This document shows positions 14,349-23,093 of a stretch of DNA of 23,532 nucleotides, in pieces; the first letter of the stretch is position 1, and the number at the start of each line of letters is the position of its first letter. The DNA is taken from the NCBI GenBank assembly GCA_949744025.1, contig CATJWA010000321.1:1-23532 (forward strand). The letters are read 5' to 3'. The translations under genes and the position numbers were made by a program. The stretch comes from an uncultured Eubacteriales bacterium (GTDB lineage Bacteria > Bacillota > Clostridia > Oscillospirales > Oscillospiraceae). The notes below the pieces were generated by a model. That model worked only from the letters and a program-made list of their open reading frames with translations, did no database searches and was not told where the DNA came from.

Positions 14349-15746
14349 ATGAATAAGAAAACGCTTATAACAGATTTCACCTCGGGCTGCGTGCCGAAGC
14401 AGCTTGGCATATTTATGCTCCCGTTCATGGCCTCAAACGCCATGCAGGTGCTCTATTCGCTGGTGGACATGATAATTGTCGGGCGCTTTGTGGGAAAGAG
14501 CGGCCTGTCCGCCGTGTCGCAGGGCAGTATGCTGATGATATTCGTCACCTGCATCTGTATGGGCTTTTCCACAGGCGGACAGATTATAATCTCGCAGTTC
14601 ATCGGCGCGGGGCGGAAAAAGGAGCTCGGACGCATCATCGGCACCATGTTCACAAGTATGATAATTATAAGCCTCGCCCTGACGGCGCTGGTACTGGTAC
14701 TGAGAAATTTCGCGCTGGACCTTATCAGCATACCGGACGAGGCGCGGGACATGGCGATGGACTATATCGTGATATGCGGCGCGGGCACCATCTTCACGGG
14801 AGGCTACAACCTCATATCCTCGATTCTGCGCGGCATGGGTGACTCTCGCCATCCCTTCATCTTCATCGCCATCGCCTCCGCAGTAAATCTGATTCTGGAT
14901 TTGCTGTTCACGGGCGTGCTGGGCTTCGGCGTCGCCGGGGCCGCGGCGGCGACGATTACGGGGCAGGCGGTGTCGGTGGTCGTCTCCCTGCGCCTGCTCT
15001 ACCGCCGCAGGGCGGAATTTTACTTCGACTTCAGGCCGGAAAGCTTCCGGCCCGACGGTCCACTGCTCGCGGAGATTTTCCGCATGGGCGTACCGCTGGC
15101 GCTCCAGGCCTGCGCGATAAGCGTCTCCATGATGTTTGTAAACCGCTTTATAAACGCCCTCGGGGTCACGCCGTCGGCCACCTTCGGAACGGGAATCAAG
15201 TTAGACGACATATCAAACAAGCTCACCCAGGGCGTGCAGTACGCCGCGGCGCCGATGATTGGACAGAACATCGCGGCAAAAAAGCACGAGCGGGTTAAAT
15301 CCGTGTTCGGCTGGAGCTTTGTACTCTGCTCAGCCGTGGCCGGCTGCTTCGTGCTGTGCTATGTGCTCATCGGCAGGGAGATGTTCGCGCTGTTCACGGA
15401 CGAGATTGACGTGCTGGAGCTGTCGGGGGTGTTTATCGGCGCGATATTGTGGACATTTCCGGGCATGGTGCTCATGCGCGCGACTCAGGCCCTGCTTCAG
15501 GGCACGGGGCAGACCACGATAATGATGGCGCTGGCCTTTGCCGACGCGGGACTGCGCGTGGTGCTCAGCTACCTGTTCGGCGTAAGCTGCGGCATGGGCT
15601 TTTTCGGCTTTGTACTCGGCTTCGGGCTCGCGCCCTACGGCGTGGCCCTGCCGGGTCTGGTATATTTCTTCACGGGCCGCTGGAAAACGGCGCGGCTGTC
15701 CTCGGACAGCGATTTTGAAAAGGCACAGGAGGCCAGAAATGGATAG
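14349..15746 (+). CDS. MATE family efflux transporter
   Basis: 465 residues with about twelve hydrophobic helices. MATE transporters export drugs or metabolites in exchange for Na+ or H+. N-terminal FMLPFMASNAMQVLYSLVDMIIVGRFVG is the typical first-helix block, and the second half repeats it (EIFRMGVPLALQACAISVSMMFVNRFINALG), as in the two-bundle MATE fold. The ATG at 14349 follows AAGGGAG (14337-14343). The longer frame from 14298 would start inside the terminator T run and is rejected; ATG 14334 is an alternative. The stop overlaps the next start by 8 bases, so the gene leads an operon. The exported compound is unknown. Confidence 0.93.
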   Translation: MNKKTLITDFTSGCVPKQLGIFMLPFMASNAMQVLYSLVDMIIVGRFVGKSGLSAVSQGSMLMIFVTCICMGFSTGGQIIISQFIGAGRKKELGRIIGTMFTSMIIISLALTALVLVLRNFALDLISIPDEARDMAMDYIVICGAGTIFTGGYNLISSILRGMGDSRHPFIFIAIASAVNLILDLLFTGVLGFGVAGAAAATITGQAVSVVVSLRLLYRRRAEFYFDFRPESFRPDGPLLAEIFRMGVPLALQACAISVSMMFVNRFINALGVTPSATFGTGIKLDDISNKLTQGVQYAAAPMIGQNIAAKKHERVKSVFGWSFVLCSAVAGCFVLCYVLIGREMFALFTDEIDVLELSGVFIGAILWTFPGMVLMRATQALLQGTGQTTIMMALAFADAGLRVVLSYLFGVSCGMGFFGFVLGFGLAPYGVALPGLVYFFTGRWKTARLSSDSDFEKAQEARNG

Positions 15747-16365
15747 GGAAAAGCTTATAAACGAAATTGCGGACATGGAATGGGACATGTTCCAGCGGGT
15801 ACACAACAACGGAGGCCGCGCCTCCTGTCAGAACGACCCCGAAACCTTTTACGGGATGCGCTGCGGACAGTTTCTTGCCTGGGAGACGCCGGTGCTGGAA
15901 AGCTACGCGCGGGACCTGAAATCGGCTCAGGAGTCCGGACGCAACCTGCTCGCGGAAAAATACCTGCGTATGATGGAGAGCACCTTTCCCCGTGAGTACG
16001 AGCTTCAAAAGGACCGTCTGCCGGAGGTGAGCGAGCGCGCCGCGCGTCTGGCCGAGGAAATCTGCATGGAGATGATTGCCCAGACAGCGGCGCTTAGGGA
16101 GCGCTTTCCTCTCGTCGGCGGAGCCGGCCGCCCGCTTTACAGCAGCGAGGACCGGCCCGGCGACACCTCGGTTGAGACCTATCAGCGCTGCGAGCTGCTG
16201 ACTTATTCGGAACCGACACTTGAAAAGCTGCACGCCCAGATCTTTGAGATGAAGGCGCGCGGCGAGAGCCTTGCCGCGGCGGTGCTGGAAAACTCGGTGT
16301 GCCACTACGGGTACGAAAACATAAGACAGGCGGAGGATTATCTCCGCGCAAAGCAGGGAGGTTAA
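15739..16365 (+). CDS. DUF4125 family protein
   Basis: 208 residues, soluble, no signal peptide. N-terminal EIADMEWDMFQRVHNNGGRASCQNDPETFYGMRCGQF is the recognisable DUF4125 block, rich in conserved aromatic, Cys and His positions. Function is unknown. AGGAGG (15727-15732) lies inside the end of the MATE gene and the ATG overlaps it by 8 bases, so translation is coupled. It is followed 4 bases later by a TPR gene and then a DUF4037 gene. I recall this trio as recurring together in Firmicutes and Actinobacteria, suggesting one shared task; that recollection is not checked here. Confidence 0.82.
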   Translation: MDREKLINEIADMEWDMFQRVHNNGGRASCQNDPETFYGMRCGQFLAWETPVLESYARDLKSAQESGRNLLAEKYLRMMESTFPREYELQKDRLPEVSERAARLAEEICMEMIAQTAALRERFPLVGGAGRPLYSSEDRPGDTSVETYQRCELLTYSEPTLEKLHAQIFEMKARGESLAAAVLENSVCHYGYENIRQAEDYLRAKQGG

Positions 16366-16369
16366 GCAA

Positions 16370-17059
16370 ATGACGGTACAGGAAATTTTGGAGAAATACG
16401 ACGCGCTGGCAAAAAGCTCGGGTGACAGTGAGGCCGAGCGCTTCCTCACGGAGCAGTGCTCCGCCTATGACGCCGCCGCACCGGAGGATTTGACGGGGCG
16501 CGCCGCGCTGTACAACGAGCTCGGCGGCTTCTACTGCGCCGCGGGCAGCTACGAAAAGAGCGAGAGCGCCTTTCTGCGCGCAAAGGAGCTGCTTGACGGC
16601 AGCGCGGAGCTTCGCCGCAGCGACAGCCGCGCCGCAGTGCTGGAAAACCTCGGCAGCCTGTACAGGCTCACCGGACAGTACGACAGGGCGCTTGAGCATT
16701 TCAGCGCCGTCAGGGAGATATACGACGAGGTTGAGGTTCCGCACGAGCTCTACGCGGCCTGCATAAGCAACATCGGCCAGGTGTATCTTGACGCGGGTCA
16801 GGCGGACGAGGCCGAGGAGTTTTTCAAGGGCGCGCTGGCCATAGCCCAGACCGAGCCGGCTGACAGGCTGATGATGGGCACAAGTCTCGGCGGCATGGCC
16901 TCGGCCCGGCTTCTGCGCGGGGACGCCGCGGGCGCGGCGGAGCTTCTGCGCCGCGCAGGAGCGCACTTCAACGAGCTGGGCGGACAGTACGCCGAGGCGG
17001 GAGAGTATTTCATAACAACGGCAGACGAGCTTGAGGGCAGAGGCAATGAAAGCGCTTGA
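16370..17059 (+). CDS. Tetratricopeptide repeat protein
   Basis: 229 residues, soluble. About four TPR units are visible: residues ~42-75 (ALYNELGGFYCAAGSYEKSE), ~86-120 (VLENLGSLYRLTGQYDRALE), ~127-162 (CISNIGQVYLDAGQADEAEE) and a weaker one at ~166-203 (SLGGMASARLLRGDAAGAAE). TPRs form a helical scaffold for protein-protein contacts, so it probably bridges the DUF4125 and DUF4037 partners. GGGAGG (16356-16361) gives a clear start. The gene overlaps the next by 14 bases. Confidence 0.88.
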   Translation: MTVQEILEKYDALAKSSGDSEAERFLTEQCSAYDAAAPEDLTGRAALYNELGGFYCAAGSYEKSESAFLRAKELLDGSAELRRSDSRAAVLENLGSLYRLTGQYDRALEHFSAVREIYDEVEVPHELYAACISNIGQVYLDAGQADEAEEFFKGALAIAQTEPADRLMMGTSLGGMASARLLRGDAAGAAELLRRAGAHFNELGGQYAEAGEYFITTADELEGRGNESA

Positions 17060-17966
17060 ACTCAGCCGGAGATACTATTTTGACTGCTGCGAGCCGGTTT
17101 TGCGCAGGGAAGTGCCCGAGCTTCTGCCGCGCCTGGCTGCGGGGCTCGTCGGCGAGGGCTCGGACTGCTTCGGCTATGACGACGAGCTCTCGCGCGACCA
17201 CGACTGGGGATTGCGCGTGTGCCTGTTCTTTCCCGACGCGGAGCTTGGCGGGCACGGCGCGGCCCTGCGCGCGGCTATAAGCAAATTCCCCAGTGAATAC
17301 GGGGGCGTTCACGTCTGCCCGCCGTCCCCGGGGCTCAAGCGCAGCGGGCTGTACGGCGTGGGCGAATTCTACGCGCAGACCATAGGCCGGCAGGGCGCCC
17401 CAGAGACCCTGAGCCAGTGGCTGGCCGTGCCCGAGTCCAGTCTGGCCGCGGCGGTGAACGGAAAGGTGTTTTCCGACCCGCCGGGACAGTTTTCCGCGGT
17501 GCGTGAAAAGCTGCTGGCGGGCTACCCGCGGGACGCACGGCTGCGCCTTCTTGCCCGGCAGGCCGGTCTGGCCGCGCAGACGGGGCAGTACAACATGCTG
17601 CGCTCCGCCCGCCACGGGGAAACCCTGGCCTCGAAGGAGGCAAAATTCAAATTCATCGAGCACGCCGCGGCAATGCTTTTCCTGCTGCGCGGACGCTTCC
17701 GCCCCTTTTACAAGTGGCTCTTCCGCGCCCTGCGGGAGCTGCCGGGGGGCGAGGCGATGCACGCCCGGCTTTTAGAGCTGGCGGAGGCGCAGGACATACG
17801 GCGGGAGTGCGCCCTTGTTGAGAGCGTGAGCGAAACGCTCATTGCCGGGCTGCGCGCCGAGGGACTGAGCGGCAGCGGCAGCGATTTTCTCATGGACCAC
17901 GTCCCCGAGCTTTTGGGCAGGATTCAGGACGCGGAGCTGCGCCGGCAGCCGCTGTCCCTGCTGTGA
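17046..17966 (+). CDS. DUF4037 family protein with nucleotidyltransferase-like motif
   Basis: 306 residues from the ATG at 17046, with GAGGG (17033-17037) 8 bases upstream. A TTG at 17031 would lengthen it by five residues. Residues 36-55 read GEGSDCFGYDDELSRDHDWG. The pattern Gly-Ser (38-39), 11 residues, Asp-His-Asp (51-53) fits the Pol-beta nucleotidyltransferase superfamily signature, where the acidic pair binds metal. The C-terminal two thirds are helical (KFKFIEHAAAMLFLLRGRFRPFYKWLFRAL). An NMP-transferring activity is therefore plausible but unproven; the target is unknown. It is coupled to the TPR gene by a 14-base overlap and followed 10 bases later by the response regulator. Confidence 0.83.
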   Translation: MKALELSRRYYFDCCEPVLRREVPELLPRLAAGLVGEGSDCFGYDDELSRDHDWGLRVCLFFPDAELGGHGAALRAAISKFPSEYGGVHVCPPSPGLKRSGLYGVGEFYAQTIGRQGAPETLSQWLAVPESSLAAAVNGKVFSDPPGQFSAVREKLLAGYPRDARLRLLARQAGLAAQTGQYNMLRSARHGETLASKEAKFKFIEHAAAMLFLLRGRFRPFYKWLFRALRELPGGEAMHARLLELAEAQDIRRECALVESVSETLIAGLRAEGLSGSGSDFLMDHVPELLGRIQDAELRRQPLSLL

Positions 17967-17976
17967 CGGTGCGGCG

Positions 17977-18675
17977 ATGAACAGGATTTTGCTTGTGGAG
18001 GACGACGCGGCCCTCGGCCGCGGCATTTCGATGGCCCTCAGCGACGGACAGACCGCGCTCAGCCACTGCCGCACCCTCTCTCAGGCGCGGCAGGAGCTTG
18101 AGCGCGGGAGCTTTGACCTGCTCATTCTTGACATAAACCTGCCCGACGGCAGCGGCACGGAGCTTCTGCGCGAGGTGCGCCTGAAAAGCTCCGTGCCTGT
18201 AATACTGCTTACGGCAAACGATTTGGAGACGGACATCGTCTGCGGCCTTGAGTCCGGCGCGGACGACTATATCACAAAGCCCTTCTCCCTTGCGGTGCTG
18301 CGCTCGCGGGTGAAGGTGCAGCTCCGGCGGGCGGGACCGGCGCACGCGGGCGCGTTTACGCAGGACGGCTTTTATTTCGATTTCGACAGCATGGACTTCC
18401 GCAAAAACGGACAAAGCGTGGAGCTGAGCAAGACCGAGCAGAAGCTCCTTCGCGTGCTGGTGTCCAACAGGGGCGTGACGCTCTCCCGCGCCGAGCTCGT
18501 GGACCGCGTGTGGACCGACGGGGCCCAGTACGTGGATGAAAACGCGCTGTCGGTTACGGTAAAGCGACTGCGCGGCAAGCTCGAGGACGAGCCGGGCGCG
18601 CCGAAGTATCTCAAAACGGTCTACGGCCTCGGATACGTCTGGAGCGCGCCGGAACGGGGCGGTGAGGCTCCGTGA
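17977..18675 (+). CDS. OmpR/PhoB-family response regulator
   Basis: 232 residues. The receiver domain (about 1-115) has the acidic pocket E8-D9-D10, phospho-acceptor D52 (LILDINLPDG), T79 and K101 (ITKPF). The C-terminal winged helix (about 128-228) has LSKTEQKLLRVLVSNRG and VDENALSVTVKRLRGKLEDEPG, typical of OmpR-type DNA-binding domains. Its stop overlaps the kinase start (GTGA), so they are a cognate pair. The ribosome binding site is weak, consistent with coupling to the gene upstream. The likely target is the ABC transporter downstream of the kinase. Confidence 0.95.
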   Translation: MNRILLVEDDAALGRGISMALSDGQTALSHCRTLSQARQELERGSFDLLILDINLPDGSGTELLREVRLKSSVPVILLTANDLETDIVCGLESGADDYITKPFSLAVLRSRVKVQLRRAGPAHAGAFTQDGFYFDFDSMDFRKNGQSVELSKTEQKLLRVLVSNRGVTLSRAELVDRVWTDGAQYVDENALSVTVKRLRGKLEDEPGAPKYLKTVYGLGYVWSAPERGGEAP

Positions 18676-19568
18676 CGCTTTATGTGTGTCTGGCCGCCGT
18701 GCTGGCGGCCGCGGCCGTGATAATCTGGGACCGGCGCAAAACCGCGCGGACCATGGACCGTCTTGAGCAGATGCTCGAGGAGGCCGCGGGCGGACGGTTT
18801 GAGGTATCCCACTACAACGAAAGCCGCCTGTCCGGCGTGGAGAGCCGCATGGCGGACTACCTCGCCGCCTCGGCTGTCTCCGCACGGGACCTTCAAAATG
18901 AGCGCGACAGGATAAAGATGCTCATCTCCGACATAGCCCACCAGACGCGCACACCCATCTCCAACGTTCTGCTGTACGCCCAGCTTCTGCTTGAACAGGA
19001 GCTGAGCGAGCAGGGCAGGGAGTGCGCCGCCGCGCTGGGCGAACAGGCGGAGCGGCTCAAAAGCCTTATCGACACGCTGATAAAGACCTCCCGCCTTGAA
19101 AGCGGAACGCTGGACCTGCACCCCCGGCGCGGGGAGCTTGCGCCCCTGCTGAGCTCGGCCGCGGCACAGTTCGCCCCCGCGGCGGAGGCGAAGGGGCTGT
19201 CGCTGACTTTGCTGCCCTGCGCCGAGGCGGCGGTGTTCGACGAGAAGTGGACCCGCGAGGCTCTGTGCAACCTTTTGGACAACGCGGTGAAGTACACCCC
19301 CGCCGGCGGGCGCGTGACGCTCTCGGTCCAGCCCTACGAGCTGTTCTGCCGCGTGGACGTCACCGACACCGGCCCCGGCATCCCCGAGCAGGAGCGCCCG
19401 AAGATTTTCGGCCGCTTCTACAGGGCGGAAAACGCCTGGGAGAGCGAGGGCGTCGGCGTGGGGCTTTACCTGACCCGCCAGATAATGGAAGGCCAGGGCG
19501 GCTTCGTGAAGGTGTACTCAAATCTCGGTCAAGGAAGTATGTTTTCGCTTTTTCTGCCGAGACAATAA
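18672..19568 (+). CDS. Small membrane sensor histidine kinase
   Basis: 298 residues from a GTG start. A single N-terminal membrane helix (LAAVLAAAAVIIW) is followed by a short linker and no extracellular sensor domain. The dimerisation box has the phospho-acceptor H90 (SDIAHQTRTPISN). The ATPase domain shows the N box (NLLDNAVKYTP), G1 (DTGPGIP), F box (GRFYR) and G2 (GVGVGLYLT). The minimal sensor suits kinases that read the state of a partner ABC transporter rather than a ligand, as in Bce-type modules; here that is inference from the neighbouring ABC genes. Confidence 0.94.
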   Translation: MTLYVCLAAVLAAAAVIIWDRRKTARTMDRLEQMLEEAAGGRFEVSHYNESRLSGVESRMADYLAASAVSARDLQNERDRIKMLISDIAHQTRTPISNVLLYAQLLLEQELSEQGRECAAALGEQAERLKSLIDTLIKTSRLESGTLDLHPRRGELAPLLSSAAAQFAPAAEAKGLSLTLLPCAEAAVFDEKWTREALCNLLDNAVKYTPAGGRVTLSVQPYELFCRVDVTDTGPGIPEQERPKIFGRFYRAENAWESEGVGVGLYLTRQIMEGQGGFVKVYSNLGQGSMFSLFLPRQ

Positions 19569-19574
19569 AACTTT

Positions 19575-19602
19575 TCAAATCTTGCAAAACCGTTAGATTT
19601 GA
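19575..19602. promoter_or_regulatory. Inverted repeat upstream of the ABC transporter
   Basis: Perfect TCAAATCT (19575-19582) and AGATTTGA (19595-19602) with a 12-base spacer, starting 7 bases after the kinase stop. It could be a response-regulator site for the ABC promoter or an RNA stem. No clean -35/-10 pair could be placed next to it. Confidence 0.4.
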
Positions 19603-19629
19603 GAAAGAACGTGGAAAGATTCATGTGTT

Positions 19630-19666
19630 AAAGTCTGTAGTGTCAAAAGGCATTGCAGACTTTTTT
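19630..19666 (+). terminator. Terminator or attenuator in the ABC transporter leader
   Basis: A 13-bp stem (19630-19642 with 19651-19663, including two G-T pairs), 8-base loop TCAAAAGG, and a T run at 19661-19666. It ends only 4 bases before the GGAGG of the ABC ATPase. It may simply end the kinase operon, or act as an attenuator that the ABC transcript must pass. Confidence 0.65.
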
Positions 19667-19684
19667 CATGGAGGCGAAAATACT

Positions 19685-20356
19685 ATGACTGTACTTGAAA
19701 CAAAAGATTTACGCAAGACATACGGCGCGGGTGAAACTGAGGTCCACGCTCTGGCGGGGGTGAACATGTCCGTCCAAAAGGGCGAGTTCGTGGCCGTTGT
19801 GGGCACCTCGGGCTCGGGCAAGTCCACGCTGCTGCACATGCTCGGCGGGCTGGACCGGCCCACCTCCGGCAGCGTGAGCGTGGACGGGCGGGAGCTTGGC
19901 TCAATGGCCGACGAGGAGCTGACCATCTTCCGCAGGCGAAAGATAGGCTTTGTATTTCAAAACTATAATCTTGTGCCTGTACTGAGCGTCTACGAAAACA
20001 TCCTCCTGCCCATACAGCTTGACGGCCGCGAGCCCGACGGCGAGTACATCGGGCAGATAATCGACACCCTCGGCCTTGAGGGCAAGCTGAAAAACCTGCC
20101 CAACAACCTCTCCGGCGGACAGCAGCAGCGGGTGGCCATAGCCCGGGCGCTGGCAGCCAAGCCGGCCATAATCCTCGCCGACGAGCCCACCGGCAACCTC
20201 GACAGCCGCACCAGCCAGGACGTCATGGGCCTGCTGAAGGTCACCAGCGCCCGCTTCGGCCAGACCATTGTGATGATAACCCACAACGAGGAGATTGCGC
20301 AGATGGCAAACCGCATCATCCGCATTGAGGACGGCCTTATCGTGGAGCGGAGGTGA
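19685..20356 (+). CDS. ABC transporter ATP-binding protein (MacB/LolD/BceA type)
   Basis: 223 residues. It hydrolyses ATP to power the FtsX-type permease that follows. Walker A is GTSGSGKS at 40-47, the signature LSGGQQQR starts at 142, Walker B ILADEP is at 163-168 with the catalytic Glu167, and the switch His is in MITHNEE. The start NNL-like block (TYGAGETEVHALAGVNMSVQKGE) is typical of this subfamily. The ATG at 19685 follows GGAGG (19670-19674); the open frame extending back to 19247 runs through the end of the kinase gene and is rejected. The stop lies 5 bases before the permease ATG. Confidence 0.96.
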   Translation: MTVLETKDLRKTYGAGETEVHALAGVNMSVQKGEFVAVVGTSGSGKSTLLHMLGGLDRPTSGSVSVDGRELGSMADEELTIFRRRKIGFVFQNYNLVPVLSVYENILLPIQLDGREPDGEYIGQIIDTLGLEGKLKNLPNNLSGGQQQRVAIARALAAKPAIILADEPTGNLDSRTSQDVMGLLKVTSARFGQTIVMITHNEEIAQMANRIIRIEDGLIVERR

Positions 20357-20361
20357 CGGAC

Positions 20362-23040
20362 ATGGTAAAGGTATCCAACGGCCGCTGCGTGCGGCGTCTC
20401 GGACTGCGCAGCATGGGCGCCGCGCGCACGAGAAATATCATAGCCGTTTTAGCCATCGCCCTGACGGCGGTGCTGTTCACCTCGCTGTTTACCATCGCCG
20501 CGTCCATAAACTACTCCTTCCAGCAGCAGAACTTCCGCCAGGCCGGCGGCGACTTCCACGGGACCATAAAAGAGCTGACCTGGGAGCAGGTCGAGCAGTT
20601 TCGCACCGACCCGCTTATCAAGGAGGACTTTGCCCGTATGTTCGTCGGTATGCCGACCGACCCGCCCTTCAACAAGTCCCACGTGGAGGTCAGCTACATG
20701 GAGCCGGATGCCGCGCCCCACTACTTCTGCGCCCCCGAGGAGGGAACTCTCCCCCGGGAGGGCACCAACGAGGCCGCCACGGACACCCACGTGCTTGCGC
20801 TGCTGGGCGTGGAGCCGAAGGTGGGCGCGGAGTTTACGCTCTCGTTCTACATCGACGAAAACACCAAGGACCGCCAGCTTGTCACGCGCACCTATACCCT
20901 CTCGGGCTGGTGGAGCTATGACAGCGCGGTTGTGGCAAACCATGTGCTCCTGCCCCGCTCGGAGGCGGAGGAACTGTGCGCCCTCGGCAGCGGCGACCCC
21001 TACTCCATGACCGGCGTCTGGACTCTCGACCTGATGTTCAAAAATTCCCTGAGCATCCGCGACGACGTCAACGCCGTGCTGGCAAACCACGGCCTGCAGG
21101 GAGAGGACCCCAGCGCGGAAAACTACCATAGAATCGGCGTAAACTGGGGCTACTCAGGCGTGCAGCTGAGCAACAGCTTCGACACGGGCACGCTTTTAGC
21201 CATCGCCGTGGTGCTGCTGCTGATAATCTTCACTGGTTATCTCATAATCTACAACGTGTTCCAGATTTCCGTGAGCAACGACATCCGCTTTTACGGCCTG
21301 CTGAAAACCATCGGCACCACGCCCCGGCAGCTCAAGCGCATCATCCGCCAGCAGGCACTGCTGCTGAGCCTTATCGGCATCCCCATTGGACTCGTGCTGG
21401 GCTTTTTCATCGGCAATAAGCTCACGCCTGTGGTAATGAGCCAGCTCAGCTACAAAAACGTGTTCGTCAGCTTCAACCCCTGGATTTTCATCGGCGCGGC
21501 GCTGTTCGCGCTTGTCACGGTGCTTATCTCCTGCGCAAAGCCGGCGCGGGTGGCCGCTCGCGTCTCCCCCGTGGAGGCCGTGCGCTATGCCGAGGGCGCG
21601 GCCGGCGGCAAGCGGGGCGAGCGCACGGCGAAAAAGGGCGCGTCCCTGCCCGCTATGGCTTGGGCCAATCTCGGCCGCAGCCGGGGCAAGACCGCCGTGA
21701 CGGTCATCTCCCTGACCCTCGCCGTGGTGCTGCTGACCGTGACCTACACCTTCTCCTTAGGCTTTGACATGAACAAGTATTTGCAGAACAAGGCCGACGT
21801 GGACTTCATTGCCGGCAGCGCCTCATATTTTCAGACGAGCGGCATGTTCGGCAGCGAGGACGACGCGGTAAGTGAGCAGATAATCTCCGACATAGACGCG
21901 CGCAGCGGCATAACCGAGAGCGGCCGCATCTACGGACAGACCAGCTCCATGCAGCAGTTCATAACCGAGGACTGGCTGCGCCACAGCTGGGAAGGCTGGA
22001 GTACGCCCGAGGTGCTGGACATGATGGTCGATAACGCCGAGAAGGTGGGCAATCTGCTGGCCGACCGCGTGACGGTGTACGGCATGGAGGACTTTCCGCT
22101 TTCCCTGCTGAATGTGCTCGAGGGCGACCTTGAACCCCTCAAGGACCCGTCGAAAAACGCCATAGCCGCGGTGTATTTCACCGACGACTACAACTCCACC
22201 GAGTGGGGCACCAACTACGCCAAATTAGGCGACACGGTTACTATACGCTACGTTGATGAGACAGAGTATTTCTGGCGGGACACCGGCGAGGTCATAGACG
22301 ACCCAGGCATCCTCGACAGCTACAGCGGCAGCCGTGAATGGGGCACGCGCTCGAAGGTTTACGAGGATAAGCAGTACACCGTCTGCGCGCTGGTGAATAT
22401 ACCAAACAGCATCTCCTACCGTTTCTGGGGCGCGGACCAGTTCATCATGGGTGCCGAGCAGTTTGTGCAGGACAGCGGCACAAGCAGCGTGATGACCTAC
22501 GTCTTCAACACCACGGACGAGAGCGAGGACGCCATGGAGGAGTTTCTTTCCGAGTACACCGACAGCGTCCAGCCGATGTACGACTACGAAAGCCGCAAGA
22601 TTTACGAGGCGGAGTTTGAGGGCTTCCGTGGTATGTTCATGACGATGGGCGGCGCCCTGAGCCTGATAATCGGCCTTGTGGGCGTGCTCAACTTCATCAA
22701 CGCCGTGCTCACGGGCATACTGACCCGGCGGCGGGAGCTGGCGGTATTGCAATCCATAGGCATGACGGGCGGACAGCTAAAGAAAATGCTTATCTTCGAG
22801 GGGCTTTACTACACCCTGCTGTCCCTGGCCGCGGCGCTGGTGCTGGCCCTGTGCGCCGGTCCGCTTATGGGGCACGCGCTGGGCAGCGTGTTCTGGTTTT
22901 TCACCTACCGCTTCACCGTACTGCCCATAATCGTCACGCTCCCCGTGTTCCTCCTCCTCGGCGCGGCAGTTCCCCTGCTGGTCTACCGCTCCGTAGCCAG
23001 ACACACGATTGTCGAGCGTCTGCGGGAAACGGATGCATAA
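20362..23040 (+). CDS. FtsX-like ABC transporter permease
   Basis: 892 residues from the ATG at 20362, with GGAGG (20349-20353) 8 bases upstream; a GTG at 20353 would overlap that site. Eight membrane helices are predicted in two 4-helix halves: ~25-47, 276-300, 331-351, 373-392, then ~443-465, 756-782, 815-836, 852-876. Large extracellular regions span ~48-275 and ~466-755. FtsX-type blocks occur in both halves (FYGLLKTIGTTPRQLKRII and ELAVLQSIGMTGGQLKKML). Permeases of this class act in peptide-antibiotic detoxification, lipoprotein handling or cell-wall control. The 8-helix, two-ectodomain layout differs from 10-helix BceB, so the antibiotic role is a hypothesis based on the nearby two-component system. 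Confidence 0.93.
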   Translation: MVKVSNGRCVRRLGLRSMGAARTRNIIAVLAIALTAVLFTSLFTIAASINYSFQQQNFRQAGGDFHGTIKELTWEQVEQFRTDPLIKEDFARMFVGMPTDPPFNKSHVEVSYMEPDAAPHYFCAPEEGTLPREGTNEAATDTHVLALLGVEPKVGAEFTLSFYIDENTKDRQLVTRTYTLSGWWSYDSAVVANHVLLPRSEAEELCALGSGDPYSMTGVWTLDLMFKNSLSIRDDVNAVLANHGLQGEDPSAENYHRIGVNWGYSGVQLSNSFDTGTLLAIAVVLLLIIFTGYLIIYNVFQISVSNDIRFYGLLKTIGTTPRQLKRIIRQQALLLSLIGIPIGLVLGFFIGNKLTPVVMSQLSYKNVFVSFNPWIFIGAALFALVTVLISCAKPARVAARVSPVEAVRYAEGAAGGKRGERTAKKGASLPAMAWANLGRSRGKTAVTVISLTLAVVLLTVTYTFSLGFDMNKYLQNKADVDFIAGSASYFQTSGMFGSEDDAVSEQIISDIDARSGITESGRIYGQTSSMQQFITEDWLRHSWEGWSTPEVLDMMVDNAEKVGNLLADRVTVYGMEDFPLSLLNVLEGDLEPLKDPSKNAIAAVYFTDDYNSTEWGTNYAKLGDTVTIRYVDETEYFWRDTGEVIDDPGILDSYSGSREWGTRSKVYEDKQYTVCALVNIPNSISYRFWGADQFIMGAEQFVQDSGTSSVMTYVFNTTDESEDAMEEFLSEYTDSVQPMYDYESRKIYEAEFEGFRGMFMTMGGALSLIIGLVGVLNFINAVLTGILTRRRELAVLQSIGMTGGQLKKMLIFEGLYYTLLSLAAALVLALCAGPLMGHALGSVFWFFTYRFTVLPIIVTLPVFLLLGAAVPLLVYRSVARHTIVERLRETDA

Positions 23041-23086
23041 AAAAAGAAAGGCCGCCTCAGCATAGCTGAGACGGTCTTTCTTTTTT
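23041..23086. terminator. Bidirectional terminator between the ABC permease and pta
   Basis: A long stem: AAAAAGAAAG-G-CCG-C-CTCAGC, ATA loop, GCTGAG-A-CGG-T-CTTTCTTTTTT. It has one C/A mismatch and one G-T pair. The A run on the left (23041-23045) and T run on the right (23081-23086) let it terminate both convergent genes. Confidence 0.9.
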
Positions 23087-23093
23087 GAAGTCC

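Noticed and set aside
19247..19684. Extended frame upstream of the ABC ATPase
   Set aside because: It overlaps the kinase in another frame, crosses the leader hairpin, and its translation is unrelated to ABC proteins. The homologous N-terminus begins at 19685.
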